Origin: Aquila chrysaetos chrysaetos
Lineage: Eukaryota > Chordata > Aves > Accipitriformes > Accipitridae
Assembly (NCBI RefSeq): GCF_900496995.4
Contig: NC_044018.1
Coordinates: forward strand, 20,676,001 to 20,740,000
Reading direction: 5' to 3'
DNA: 64,000 bases
The stretch's first letter is position 1. Every line of letters begins with the position of its first letter. Under the pieces are notes generated by a model. That model had not been told where the DNA came from. It saw only the letters and a program-made list of their open reading frames with translations, and made no database searches. Position numbers and translations under genes: made by a program. Positions 14,252 to 27,200 of this stretch are shown one piece after another.

Positions 14252-15200
14252 AGGACTGTGGAATCATAGATAAGTTAATTGGAAGAGAGGTCCGGTGGCC
14301 ATCTGGGCAAGCTTCCTGCTCAAAGCAAAACTGTTGCTGACAGGAGAATAGGCCTGCCAGGGCTTTGTTAGATGAGTCTTGAAGACCTCCAAGGATGGAG
14401 ATCCATGACTGGCCTGGGTCACTATTCCCCTAGGAAAAAAGAGTTTCCCTAAATCCAATAAAACCTTCCATGATACAGCTTGTACCCATCACTCCTTGTC
14501 TGGCAAGAGAGTTTGGCTCTCTTCTCTTTGTAACTCCCCTTCAAGGAGTTGTGGCTTTGTTAGGAGATCACCTCTTTACCCTGTCTTGGTCAAACTAAAC
14601 AAATTCAGTTCTCCCAGCCTCTCCTTGTAGGTACCTCATCCCTTAGGAGACTTTGGCTGGATCTTCTCTAGCTTCTCCACACCCCTCTTGACATGGGGGC
14701 CCAAAACAAGACACAGTGCTCCAGGTGCAGCTTCACCAGTATCAACTAAAGAGGGTTAATAACTTTTCTGGTTTTCAGTGTAGCCCACTGCGTGGCTTGC
14801 AATAATTGTGGTGAGGGTGCAGTGTTTGTTCATGTCTCGCTAGGCACCCTTTTACTCCCCAAGCTTGTGGTCCTTCAGCAGGGCTGCTGCTCTGCCAGCT
14901 GCCCCACAGCCTGTGCCCATGCAGGGGGTTGCTGCACCCCGGGGCATAGGACTTCACAGTCCTTGTCGAACGTCAGGAACTTTCTATTGGTTTAGTCCTC
15001 GAATTTATCGAGGTCCTTCTGGACTAAGCTCTGCCTTTTCTTGTGTCATTCCTAATTTGATATCATCTGCACGTTTGCTGAAGGTACTTTGTGTGATTCT
15101 TGTTGCTGATAATGAACAATGTCAGCCCTGTTATTGACTCTTGGCTTTTGGGGTAATGTGAAGTAGCCATCCATTTGTCAGTCTTGTAGCAAACTCACCA
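14252..15200 (-). mobile_element. CR1 LINE fragment (minus orientation)
   Basis: Read on the plus strand this is the reverse complement of a CR1 3' end. It starts with a degenerate form of the gaatcatagaatcatt...ttggaagagacc signature at about 14258 and continues through segments such as ctcccagcctctccttgtag and cctcttgacatgggggcccaa, which I recognise from antisense CR1 copies. The coding frame is destroyed by many substitutions and indels. The upper (5') edge is vague because similarity fades after about 15.15 kb. Confidence 0.7.
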
Positions 15201-18200
15201 AACATGTAGAAGCTTATGGGTATATCTGTAACATACTATGCAGCTTTTGGCAGACCACCCCCCCCCCCCCCCGGCCCCAAGCTGGTTCTTACATGATACA
15301 TGCAGGAGTGCTAGCCACTGTCTCTACGTTGTGCTGTGTAGAAAACCCAACTCATTTACTGAGTATTCCTTTGTGGTTCTACATTTAAACTGTAGACTCT
15401 ATAGAACATGTAATTGATTCTTCTTACTGCCAGAGACACGAGTTCAAGACCAATAGAGTTTTCTTTTTTTTTTTTTTTTTTTTTAAATATTATAGCAAGA
15501 GTTTAATATTTTCTCTCCCTGTGGTGTAGGTGAATTTTTCACTTCAAAGTGATAAATGGAGCTCATTAGAAGTTCCCTGTTATCTTACAATGCCTTACAG
15601 TAAATCTGTATTGTACCACAGTACATTCATTGCTGTTTTGCCTTACAATGCAGAAACAGGGCATTGTTCAACCATCCCTTTGAAAACACAGTGTGAATTT
15701 GAAGACAGAAGGCAAGGAAAAGCTCTGGAGGCACAGTGGGGAAAATCTCAGTGCTACTACTTTAAACAGGTTTTTGATATCCATTGGCAGCGACAACAAC
15801 TCAAATAGTTTGTCAATCTTTGTGACTAAATCCTTGCTGAATCTGTGGTCTAGGTAACATTACAGGCACTTTTTTCCTGCTTTGTGCATGCTTTCCTGTT
15901 TGTAACCATTCATAAGCCTTAGGAAAAATACTTCTTTCATTCATTCTGTTATTTTTTTTTCCTAATTGCCACATTCACAAGAGAAAGCTATAGATTTTTA
16001 TATCTGTATTTACAGTCATTGACTGTCTTCTACAGGTATCAAATACAAACACATTTAAAATACCTTTTTTTTCTCATGCCCTCTTTCAAATGAGAAATTA
16101 ATATGGAAAAAACCCATATTCTATTGGTGCCTGAAAATCCAAGAAGAAGCTCAGAAAGGAGAAGTAGCAAAAGGAGACAAAGTTTTATTAGAAGGCAGTA
16201 GGATGATGTTTAAAAATAGCTCACCCAACAGCAATAAAAATGAGCTCTTTTCTGAAAATGCAGTCAAATTTATCATAAATGTAAAAAAAATTCATAGACA
16301 TTTTTATAGGTAGCTGTGCACATGGGAAAGCTAAAAAGTCACCTTCAAACCTGCATAAAAAGATAGCTGGCATCAAGACACAGTGTGTTAACTATGAGTC
16401 ATGTGCAGAGATCATTGTGGATATAAATATCAGCAAAAATGACTATCTGAAATATTGCTATACACTGGTGTAAATGCAATTGTCTTGTTTTAATCTGCAT
16501 TTCTTAGCATATGCATCTATCTTGCTTCTATGTTCCTAATTTGGTTTTGGGACAGAGATTGCCAAAACCAAGAATCTCTAAAGATTCTAAATGGCTAGCA
16601 TGTAAAAGTGGTAATTTGGATGAATAGAGAGCAAGGAAGCTATATTTCAAGTGGACGTGCTAGTGGCTGAGAATGAAGCATTTATGTGAATGAAATGCAA
16701 ATAAATGAAATTGAGGGAGTATGTCAGCTTGTGGGTTTTTTTGGTTTTGTTTTTTGGTTTTTTTTTTGTTTTGTTTTGTTTTTTTAAATTTTCATTTTAC
16801 TGGAGATTACTCTGGAGCTAGATAAAGAATAGAGTTCTTTACTTTTGTTTACAAAGAAATTTTAAGAGGACATCTTGGACTTTCTAGAATAAATATTATA
16901 CTGCTCTTTAATTACTTCAAAACACTGGAAGAGAACATAGATTAAAATGTAACATACTTTCAATGATGATATTAATGGTGATACAGGATACTAGAAGTCT
17001 AAAAAGTTTAAAGTAAGATGATATTAACTACAGAAGCTCCTTGTTAAAAGAAGTTCAAAAGTGTCTGGATACTGAATGGTCTCAAAATAATGAATTTTTT
17101 TCTGAATTTTTCCATTGTCTTCCAAGATGTTCTAAGACTATTACAAGCTGAGTAAATTGTGATGGTCCTAAAGACAATGAAAAGAATACATAAATTTTGT
17201 ATCTAAAGCTTTGCCTGAATTCCATGCACATGTAGAAAATGTTCTGCTGATTTGGATCCCAAGTATCTAATTTTAGAGAGCTGAGGCTGATGAATGGCTG
17301 CACCAACAAAATTGTTTTATGACTCACAGCTCAGAAAAGGATTTTCATACTTCACAGCCACATCAGATAATGGTGATGCTCAGCGCTGATTTGCTGTATG
17401 CAGGCTGTTGCAGAATACTTTGGATGCCTTAGCCTTTGTGCTGCTGAGAGTCTCCTGCTCGCAGGTGTGCAGCCTGCCTTCCCCCCGCAGTGGGGAGGTG
17501 TCCGTCACCCCAGCCACTTGGGCAGGGTCTCCCAGAGCCCTGGGGCAGGATTTTCCCCTCCATGATCTCAGGGTCTTGCTCGCAGGCTGGCAAAGCCAGT
17601 AATGTGGCTGTGGTGTGCTCTCCAAGGAAGCAACTGTGGCAGACAAGAGAAACACTCCATCATTGCCCCTTTTCCCCTTGGCTGGGCCTTTGAGGGATGT
17701 GAGAGATCCACTAATACGCTCTCACTGAGCGTAGCAGCCAGCAAGGATGCAGCACCAGTCCTGGCCAGCACGTGCCAGTCAGAGATAAGAGGAAGGAACC
17801 ACCAAGAGGAGTTTGAGCAGGTCCTGATGAAACCTATGTTATGGGGGAGCCCTGCTGCACTGGGTGGGAGCCCTGGGGTGGCTGCTTACCTGAGGACCCC
17901 ATCACTTCTCTTCCCGCTGGCCTCTCAGGAGAGTTTTCCCTTTCCTTTTCTGTCTCTTGCCTCTTGATTTTATTTGTTCCCACAGTAACTTTCACTGTTA
18001 GTGTTGATATATGCCATGAACTATGAGCTCTGCTTGTAAATTGTTGTGCACCTATCTCAGCATCTATTGTGCAACAATGGCTCTTTCTGCAACTTGCTAA
18101 TATATCCCTGCACTCACTCATCTTTTCTTGCCTTGACTTTTACAAAATTATTTTCTGCATCCCACAGTCCATGTTCCTTAATTTGTGCAGCGTATAGTTG

Positions 18201-21200
18201 CCATCCGCCCTTTCATATGTGTGCTAAAGCCCACAGTGTCATCACCTACATCCTATCGAATACAGTTTCACTAGCTCCCTGCTTCTTTTGGGATTCAACT
18301 CAGAGAGCAGTCCGCAAGCAGACGTGTACCGCAGTCTGCATGTAATGTTCTGCTGACATCCTAGTCTCCAAGGCTTATCTGTAATCCTCCTTTCTGTGGT
18401 ACCTCATGTGGAAGGAAAGAAGAATTCACTTGATGTCAAATTCTGGGCAAGGGCAAATTTTGTTTTATCAGCATGTGCCAGGTTGTCTCTGACACTGATT
18501 CAAGCATTTTATGTATTTTCAAATGTATATTAAAACCAAAAAATAATAAATTGCCCCAAACTACAGAACAAAATATTAGTAAAACATTTAAGAAGGTCCC
18601 AGTGCTTCTGCAGGGCTTTATATAACCACTTCCAAATTTTCTGCTGCATCCATTTTCTACACCCTTACGCTGGAATTGGAAACTGGACCATTCTATGTAT
18701 ATGCACCAGTCTGTAAAACTGCCCCCACTTTTGTTGAAGTATTGCTGGAGTTCCACTAAAAATCTTCCCTGTAAGGAAAACTTGGACCAGATGTAGGATT
18801 TCACTTCAGAAATATTTTCTATGGCATTTTGGTTTTAAGGGACATTACATATTACTGGCTGGATCAGCCAGTACAGTGGATTGAGATGTCTTCATCTCAT
18901 GGCAATTTTTTGCAGCTTCCTTCTTCTGGATAGGTTAACTCCATATTTTAATATGTTCAGCTGACCTGATGTGCTAACTGAATGTGCCCTGTTTAAAAGA
19001 AACACGGAACCATGCTGAACCTCTCAGATGGCCAATCAGGTGAGCAATTCAGCATGAATCAAAACACATCTTCTGGGTCACGTAACTAACTATAAAGTAA
19101 AACCTAAAGAAATTATTTAGCAAAATTTGGAAAGAAAATGAATATGTTCTTTAGATCAGCTTTCAAACACTAAAAGAAAAGGAAAAATTACACAGAGTAA
19201 CTGGAATATTTCTGTGTTAAGATGCCAAAATATAAATGCATGCTGAAGGCCTATGCCATCTAGTAGTATGCTTCTCAGAATCAGTGCCTAGAGACCTAGC
19301 TTCTGCTCTCATCACCCTATAATGAGCACAGAAGTTTTGTATTTCTCAACGATAGATTACAACCCACAGATGCGTAATAAAAGACAACCCAGAAGGTTGA
19401 AGGTTCTTTCAATTTTCATCCCTTCTAATCTAACACACAGTTATCAGTATAACTTTTTGGGACAGCCATAAACTTCCAAAGCTGCAGGGTCAAGTTAAAG
19501 TGGCAGTTATACTATATGTCTGTTTACTTTTCAGTAAATTTAAAGGTGCTATGAAATGTCTAATTTGAAATAAAATGTTACCAGCCAGAAAGGACTCCCA
19601 ATTTGAGCCTTTTTTTAAAAAAGCAGAATTTTGTTAAAAACTGGACATAAATATGTACATACACACAGGTGCTCACAGACACCTACACCAGGTCTCTATA
19701 AATTTTTCTCCAGCTGCAATCTACTGTAACTTAGTCACAGAAACTGTATCAAAAGCTGCAGACTTTACAATGTAATTTGCAGGCTTAATTTGCCTTCATT
19801 TTATACATAATTATTTATGTTTTTCCAGGCCAGCAAGTTGAATGTGCACAAAGGGTTCTCTGCAATTTGGTGAAACTTCTGAGAGCTGAATGTCAGTGCT
19901 GGTGGATGTCCGTATAGTTCAACTTTCAGGCTTAGCTCCTTAAAACCACTTCTGACTATTTTTTATCAGTTAAGTAGGGCAGAGGAGATGCTTCTTAAAG
20001 TTCTAATCCTGAGAATTTTTCTGGTTTTCACCTCCCTGCAGCTAATTGACAATTATTTTGTCAAAGAGCATGTGTACTCACAGGCAAACACACACACATG
20101 TGCACAGACAAGGACACACAGATCAGCCTTAACACTTTGCAGTCATTCTTCTTTTCAAAGTAATTTACTGTAAAACAAACAAAAAACCATAGAACTGATA
20201 AACATAGCTTTCCTTATTAGTGACATTTAAGTAGTTCAGGCAGGATCCTTAAATCAAAATGGCTCCTTCTCAGCAAGTATTTGGGAAGAAAAAAAAAAAC
20301 AAAACCAAACAGACAGAGAGTTTAAATCCTGTTCACATATCTGTACCTACAGTGGCAGAATAATTATTAAATATAAAAAAGATGGTGGCAGTGGTATTTA
20401 TCTCCATGCAGTGTAAATTTAGGGCAGGGATTTAACACAATATTATTAGAGAATGCTGACAGACCATTGTTAATTCATCATCTGGACAATTCTCCTGTAG
20501 CAGGTTGGCTATTAAACACCCTGCTCATAGAAGTGGGTCAAACATGCAAATTAGCTCAGTACAGGTGTTACATTGTTCCTTTCCTCCGTCTCACCTAATG
20601 AAGATATACTCTGTACTCCATACAGGGCCATCTGAAGATTTAATTCCATAAAGAGTCCACTTATTTTCACCACCTTTTTTTTTTTTTTTTAAATGGAGAA
20701 TAACGCAAAAAAAACCTATCAGGCATAGCACACTTATGGGAAAATGATAAAAAGATACTTTCAAAATAGGTGTCACATAAACAATTAATTTCATATACTA
20801 ATCAGAACAGAATTAAAAACATATACATGATCAAGGCTAAGACACCTCCTTATACTGCTAACTCAGCTTCACTGGATATCAGCGCACCACAGCTGTAACA
20901 GCATCAAGCCTGGTCTCCTGATTAGTGCAATCTCCTGGGATGTGCTGGATGCATCTGTGAGTCCCTTCAAAGTCTTGTTTTCTCCAACCTGTAAGCTCTT
21001 ATGGGGTAAGGATCTATTTGCAAAGCAAAAGGCAGAGCCCAGCCATTCCTTCAAGAAAACTCACGGCAGGGACAGAATCTAGGTTTTTGGATCTCGGGTG
21101 CAAAAATGCATTTGCTTCAGCCAGAAACTGAAGTTTAAGGGTTGCCTAGACATGCTTCATGCTCGGTATTTCCAAACTGTCTAATTTTAGCCGGGGGTGT

Positions 21201-21720
21201 GTGTGTGTATTTGCTGAGGGGAGCAGAACGTCATTCTGATACAACTCACTCACGGTAGAAGGATTCTTTGCTGTACTTGATCTAGCCCTTGGGCTCCTAT
21301 GTACTTTTATAAACATTGTCTCAAGAAAATAAACCAAGTGTTTCTGTAAAAATGATCAATAGTAAATATAGCTTCACTGTGGGAATAAGCACAGGAAATT
21401 CCAAAAGATTGCATAAATTTCTGTTTTGTGTGAAAGGCAAATTGGGAGATCAAACTTTATTCAACAAATGACTTACCCAAGAGTGGCCTAGAGCTTTGCA
21501 AGAAATCAATTTTAAAACAAGAGTTTTTTTCTCTTTTGGACAGTACTTGAAAAAATGCTGCAGAAAACATACTTAGGGGAATGAGGGCAGAGAGATGAAA
21601 CACAGACACTTGATTCAGGACAGGAGAGGAAAGGTAAATCCAAGCTGTAGCTAGCATTAACTTACTGTTCCAACACTCTTCCTATTGTGCTTTATTAATA
21701 CTACTAAAATTTTAGGTATC
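15201..21720. other. Intergenic DNA with homopolymer runs
   Basis: No gene recognised. Simple sequence: C run at 15258-15272, T run at 15464-15484, a T/G-rich tract at about 16733-16786 and a T run at 20675-20690. A somewhat GC-richer patch at 17.4-17.9 kb opens overlapping frames on both strands without splice signals. The 122-codon minus ORF at 18436-18804 is noted in the findings. Confidence 0.55.
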
Positions 21721-22860
21721 TGTAGTAGGTTGAACCAGGCTGGATGCCAGATACCCACCAAAGGCGTTCTATCACTCCCCCCTCCTCAGCTGGACAGGGG
21801 AGAGAAAAAAAAATAACAAAGGGCTTGTGGGTCAAGATAAGGACAGGAGAGATCACTCACCAATTACTGTCACGGGCAAAACAGACTCAGCTTGGGGAAA
21901 ATTAACTCAATTTATTACCAATCAACCAGAGTAGGGTAATGAGAAATAAAACCAAATCTCAAAACACCTTCCCTCTACCCCTCACTCCTCCCTGGCTCAA
22001 ATCTACTCCCAGATTCTCTACCTACCCCCTCCAGCGGCACAGGGGGATGGGAAATGGGGTTTATGGTCAGTTCATCACATGTTATTTCTGCCACTTCATC
22101 CTCTTCAGGGGCAGGACTCATCACACTCTTCCCCTGCTCCAGTGTGGGGTCCCTCCCACGGGAGACAGTCCTCCACGAACTTCTCCAACGTGGGTCCTTC
22201 CCACGGCCTGCAGTTTTTCACGAACTGCTCCAGCGTGGGTCCTTTCCGTGGGCTGCAGTCCTTCAGGCACAGACTGCTCCAGCGTGGGTCCCCCACGGGG
22301 TCACAAGTCCTGCCAGAAAACCTGCTCCAGCGTGGGCTCCTCTCCCCACGGGGCCACAGGTCCTGCCAGGAGCCTGCTCCAGCGCGGGCTTCCCACGGGG
22401 TCACAGCCTCCTTCGGGCATCCCCCTGCTCCGGCGTGGGGTCCTCCCCGGGCTGCAGGTGGAGATCTGCTCCCCCGTGGACCTCCCTGGGCTGCAGGGGG
22501 ACAGCCTGCCTCACCATGGTCTTCCCCACGGGCTGCAGGGGAATCTCTGCTCCGGCGCCTGGAGCACCTCCTCCCCTCCTTCTGCACTGACCTGGGGGTC
22601 TGCACAGGGCTGTTTCTCTCACATGTTCTCACTCCTCTCTCTGGCTGCTGTTTTTGTGTCTCCCACAACTTTTTTTTTCATTCTTCAATATGTTATCACA
22701 GAGGCACTACTACTATCGCTGATGGGCTCGGCCTTGGCCGGCAGTGGGTCTGTCTTAGAGCCGGCTGGCATTGGCTCTGTTGGACATGGGGGAAGCCTCC
22801 AGCAGCTTCTCACTGAAGCCACCCCTGTAACCCGCCCCCCGCTACCACAACCTTGCCACA
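21721..22860 (-). mobile_element. Solo LTR, avian ERV family A, copy 1
   Basis: Read on the minus strand the element begins TGTGGCAAGG at 22860 and ends in AACCTACTACA at 21721, giving TG...CA ends. Near its minus-strand 3' end lies a polyadenylation signal (AATAAA, complement at 21911-21916) and then a C/T-rich stretch. The centre (about 22.13-22.56 kb) is very GC-rich and consists of imperfect repeats of roughly 45-50 bp containing CTGCTCCAGCGTGGGT. Long open frames across it on both strands are a by-product of that GC-rich repeat core and are not genes. A second copy of the same family lies at 35381-36434 in the same orientation. No retroviral genes are present between or beside them. Confidence 0.75.
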
Positions 22861-23879
22861 CAAAGTCAATACAGTATCATTTAAAAAAATGGAGTTGCTG
22901 CAGAGACCAGAAAGCTGTTTAAAATATGTGTATAAATATACACACACACATATGTCTAATTCGTTTTGTTCTCTTCCTCATGGATATCAGCATCTCCATG
23001 AATATTAAGTGATTTTGCTAACAAGAATTGGGATGCGTGCAAGAACATAAGAATACAGTTCAGTCTGTGAAGGATATGAGGAATAAAGAGTAGATCTGAT
23101 ATTGCTGGAGGCAGGAAAGCAGTTTGGGTGTCCAAAGCAGGGAAACAGAGCCAGACTTCCACATGTTCAACAGTCGCATGTATGTAGGTGAAGTGGATAT
23201 GAATATGGCGTATTTCATGTATTTAATAAACTTTCAGCTTCCTCATCACAAATTCTTAGTAACAATGTAAGTATGTCTCGGTAACACTTTTCAAAGTATT
23301 AAGCCCATTGCTGCTCCTAAATTTCCAGTTTGCTGAAAATCTAATTCGTCCCTGCTGTTAAAACTGAAAAAGGTGTATTTTTTTCCTTTTCTAAAAACCA
23401 AAAAAATCTCATTAGTAGCTTTGCTAGTGAAGAAAGACTGCTGTAATTATTTACAAACACGGTGATGTAAAAGAGTCCTACTGCTAGTTCAGCCTGGGCT
23501 AGCAGTCTCCAAAGTGTTTCCAGAGCCTGCAGGAGAAGAAATACTTTGTAGACTTATAATTAATCATTATTCATTTTGTTAAATAAATTTCAGTCTTGCC
23601 TATTAGGTTTTTGTAGTGACAGGCTAATTAAATAACAGATTCTCTTAAACAAAAAATTCTACCTATTTAAGATGCACCAGAAATTAACTTCAGCTGCAAA
23701 CAGTTTTCACAGGAGGTGTCTCAGCTGTTAAATGTCATGCAGTCTTTATTTTAGCAGGGAGAAACCTCAGGTTGAAAAGATAAAGAACTTTCCATTAAGC
23801 AACCACAAACCCCGCATTTGTTCCCGAAAAATAAAATATTAATAGGGCTGTAGCATTTGCATGCATTTTGCAAATGCTT

Positions 23880-24222
23880 TTGCTTGGGATCGGCTTTTAA
23901 GCTGGGGCTCCCCTGCTTGTCCCCCTCCTGAGCTCTGCGGCAGACGCTGCGCGGCAATGCCCGTGACAGACCACATCCGCTGTCGATGTGGAACACGACG
24001 CCCACGCGGGGGCCCATTTCCCAGCCCAGCCTTGTCCCATCCCCAATCCCCAGGGAGGTGCCCCATGCCTGGGCCTGGGGCTGCCCCGGTGCCCCCCAGC
24101 TGCCCTGGTCCTGGCTGGGGTGGTGGGACCCAGCCAGCCCCTGCCTTGCTCTCCTGGGGAGCCTCCATCCCCCCCTCAACCAACCTCAAGGAACCTCCAG
24201 ACCCCACTGTGCCTTGGCATAA
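23880..24222. other. GC-rich island in AT-rich intergenic DNA
   Basis: A block of about 340 bp is far more GC-rich than its surroundings; the 60 bases from 24061 contain 48 G or C. It has a few CpGs (for example around 23940-24010) and many CC/CT/GG runs. Frames are open on both strands because stop codons are rare in such sequence. It could be a small CpG-type regulatory element, the remnant of a transposon, or a GC-biased conversion patch. No promoter motif or splice site was recognised. Confidence 0.4.
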
Positions 24223-27200
24223 TTTATTAAGCTGAATATAGATATCTGGGGTTTATATGTCTACATCTGTGATGCTGTGAGCTTATGGAGTATTAACTTC
24301 ATCCTCATATAGACAGCTAAAATAAGTCAGAAGAAGTGTATCTCAGAAGAGCTGTACCCAAAAGAGCCCATTTTCCCCAGAAACCCATAAAGGCAACCTA
24401 ACTTCAGCTACAGGCAGAAATCTATAATCACGGGGTGTAAATCCCATTCTCCACATTTATGTGTACATCGAACAGCAACATGGAGTAAAGTATATCACAG
24501 CTTGCAAGATTATGTTGCCAGAACGCAACACCTGTGAATTAAGCAAACCAACAGATGAGATTCATAAGAAGGGAACTGCCTAACTTAAATCACTGAAATC
24601 TCAAAGGTTACATGCATATATATATATATATATATGGAAGTTTTGGTTCTAGTATTGAAATAGAAATTTGGTAGAAGAGTAGATGTTACACCATTTCTCA
24701 GAAACACCATAGCATCTTTTGTAAACATGAGTGAAGAAAACCTCAACTTCACATGTCATTATTTTTCTCATTTATCTTAAGCCAAATTACTTATGATTTT
24801 GGTTTTAAGCAGTGTGCCTTCAACTGCAAGAAATCAAGGGCCATGTCTGCTGCAGGAAGATTTCTAAAGTTTCTGTGGAGAGAGGGACATACCTTACGTG
24901 AATTACTTAAATTTGTTCTTCCTGTTGTTGCCAGGCTTCTTTCACTGAAGGTATATATATGCATTTGGGTTTATGTTTAACACAAAGAGAATTGACACCA
25001 GAGTTTGCAGTAATCCAAGAACAAGTGTAAAAATACCACAAAAGAAAAACACAAGATCACTGTATAATATGCTCACTTGAATACTCCCATGGAACTTACC
25101 TCAACTAAACAGACAGGTTCCCTTTATTTTAAAAGTGTAATACATAGCAGTGAGAGGCCAGATATCACAAGCTTAGAAAAAGGTCAAAGAGAACAGCACT
25201 GCTTTATATGGTAACAGCCCAAAGGCAGAATTTCTGTCCCATGGAAGAAAATGGAAGAATTTTGCAGTGTGAGGACTTGTTCTCCATGAGAAATAACTTC
25301 ATTTAATGAGTTTATTTGAATAATATGTCAGAGGGATATAATGGGAAAATTCATTCAGAAACAGTCAAAAATAGGTCAGAGCTGACTATGAATAGCATAA
25401 TTCCAAAATGTAACAATTATTTAAATTCCTTCTGGTAAAATCTCATGTAACTGACATTGTCACTTTGTCATATTTCTTATATTTTAGTTGAAATCAAGAT
25501 TCACATTTGAATTTATAGGATAGAAGTAAGCATCAGCAATTATTGAGAGATATAGTCAGCAGGCTCTTTGTAGCCAGCAACAGCCTGGCTATCTTACCAC
25601 CACCTCTGCCTCCAAAGCTCACAAATTTTTGGGGTGGTCAACAGTCTACCCACTTCGTATTCAGAGACCATTTGTGGCAGATCAAAATGCCCGATATAAG
25701 TTTTGACATGACAGAGTTAAAAAACTCAGGATATTGCTAGAGCTATTCTAGCTGGAAAATTATCTAAAGCAGCTGAGAGCTTTGTCTTTTTCCTAAAATT
25801 AATAATGGAAGGCAGAAAAATCCTGAAAATTTGCTCACAGAATGCAAAATGGTAAAAGAGAAAAAAGTTATGAATGCTGATATTTTGTTTTTGTCAAAGA
25901 AGTTAGTGTTCTTTAAATACTTTCCAGCTGACATCTTGGTTACTTTCCATCTTAGTGAAAAATATCAGAAATTCCCTGAAGCATTGTGGAATACATAAAC
26001 TTTGAACCATAGATCTAAATCTCTCCATTCACACAAAGGATCATGGGATTTTAATGACCCAAATGGGTCAGTACCTTTGATTTATAGCTCACCTAGTGGG
26101 GCACTAAACTCAGCCCGTGCTTGTTTACCTTTACTGTTATTTGGCTATACAGAGAGTGGTAGTGTCCATTATTCTTCATTTTAGGAGCTCAAAAAGAAAA
26201 GGAAATACAAGACTCTTATTTCAGTCACGTCAACGATTATTGAAGATGTGAAACCGAGCACTTGTAATGTATAGTGCTCAACCAAGCTGAACGACAGATA
26301 AATGCTGGGAAGAAATAACTGGGAAAATTGCAGTTCATTTTGAGCATTGGCTGAAGTCTCTCTTGCCACCTTCATGGGACTGATCCAATATTAACATTTC
26401 TTGTGTTCTTCAAAAGATAATGTTCATCCTTTCCCTTGTGGCCAAATCTCATTCAGCAATCAAAGCAGCAAAGTGATAATTAATTACAATTAATAGAGTA
26501 ACCCCAAGAAACCATGAGTGGAAATAAAGGATAAGCACTCTACAGTTTCATGATAAAAAGGCAGAGAAAGTACATGCAGGCCACGTATATGATAAGAAAG
26601 CAGGTACATGAAACACCTAAAAGGAGAATGGGAAGAGCACGATAATCGTGACAGAGCACTGGCTGCCTACCCCTTTTCAAGCACTGCACGGGCAGTTTGA
26701 CAACATCACTCTGCGAAGACACGGTGTCTAAAATCATAGCTCTTACTCTGCACCACATAATAGAGTGCAGACATCACCCTGAGGAAACGGGCAGCACACA
26801 TACCTTTGGCTTTTCTCTGGCCTTTCAGCACCAGTTCAGCCCCATGGTTTGGGCTTGTTTCCCTTGAAGTGCTTGCTTCTGAGCTAGCCCTGGGTTAACC
26901 ACGTCTGCTTAGAGGTCGGCTGTCTATGCTGTATGCAGAAAATCAGGATTCACATTTACATAGGCTCCAGCACGAGGACTGACAGGTATTCCAGAAGCCC
27001 ATCACAACAAATCTGTTTTGCTGTGTCAAGTGCCAGAGTATCTGTTGCCTTTTTCACTTTACCGTGTTGTCTTTCTGATGCAAAGAGAAGTATGATCAAG
27101 TACAAACAGGCACATGGTGATAAAGCGACAAAGCTTTCCTGGGCGGTGGAATTTGTGCCCCTGCAGTGGTGGGTATGCAATGTGTCTTCAGCTGCTATCT

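Noticed and set aside
17380..18121. Overlapping ORFs up to 121 codons on both strands
   Set aside because: No splice sites, no motifs, and frames open on both strands in a moderately GC-rich patch.
21939..22922. 327-codon plus-strand ORF and several overlapping ORFs on both strands
   Set aside because: They lie in the GC-rich tandem-repeat core of a solo LTR; open frames in several phases at once reflect composition, and the same happens in the copy at 35.7-36.3 kb.
23751..24235. Multiple ORFs of 78-142 codons on both strands
   Set aside because: All arise from the stop-poor GC-rich island at 23.88-24.22 kb.
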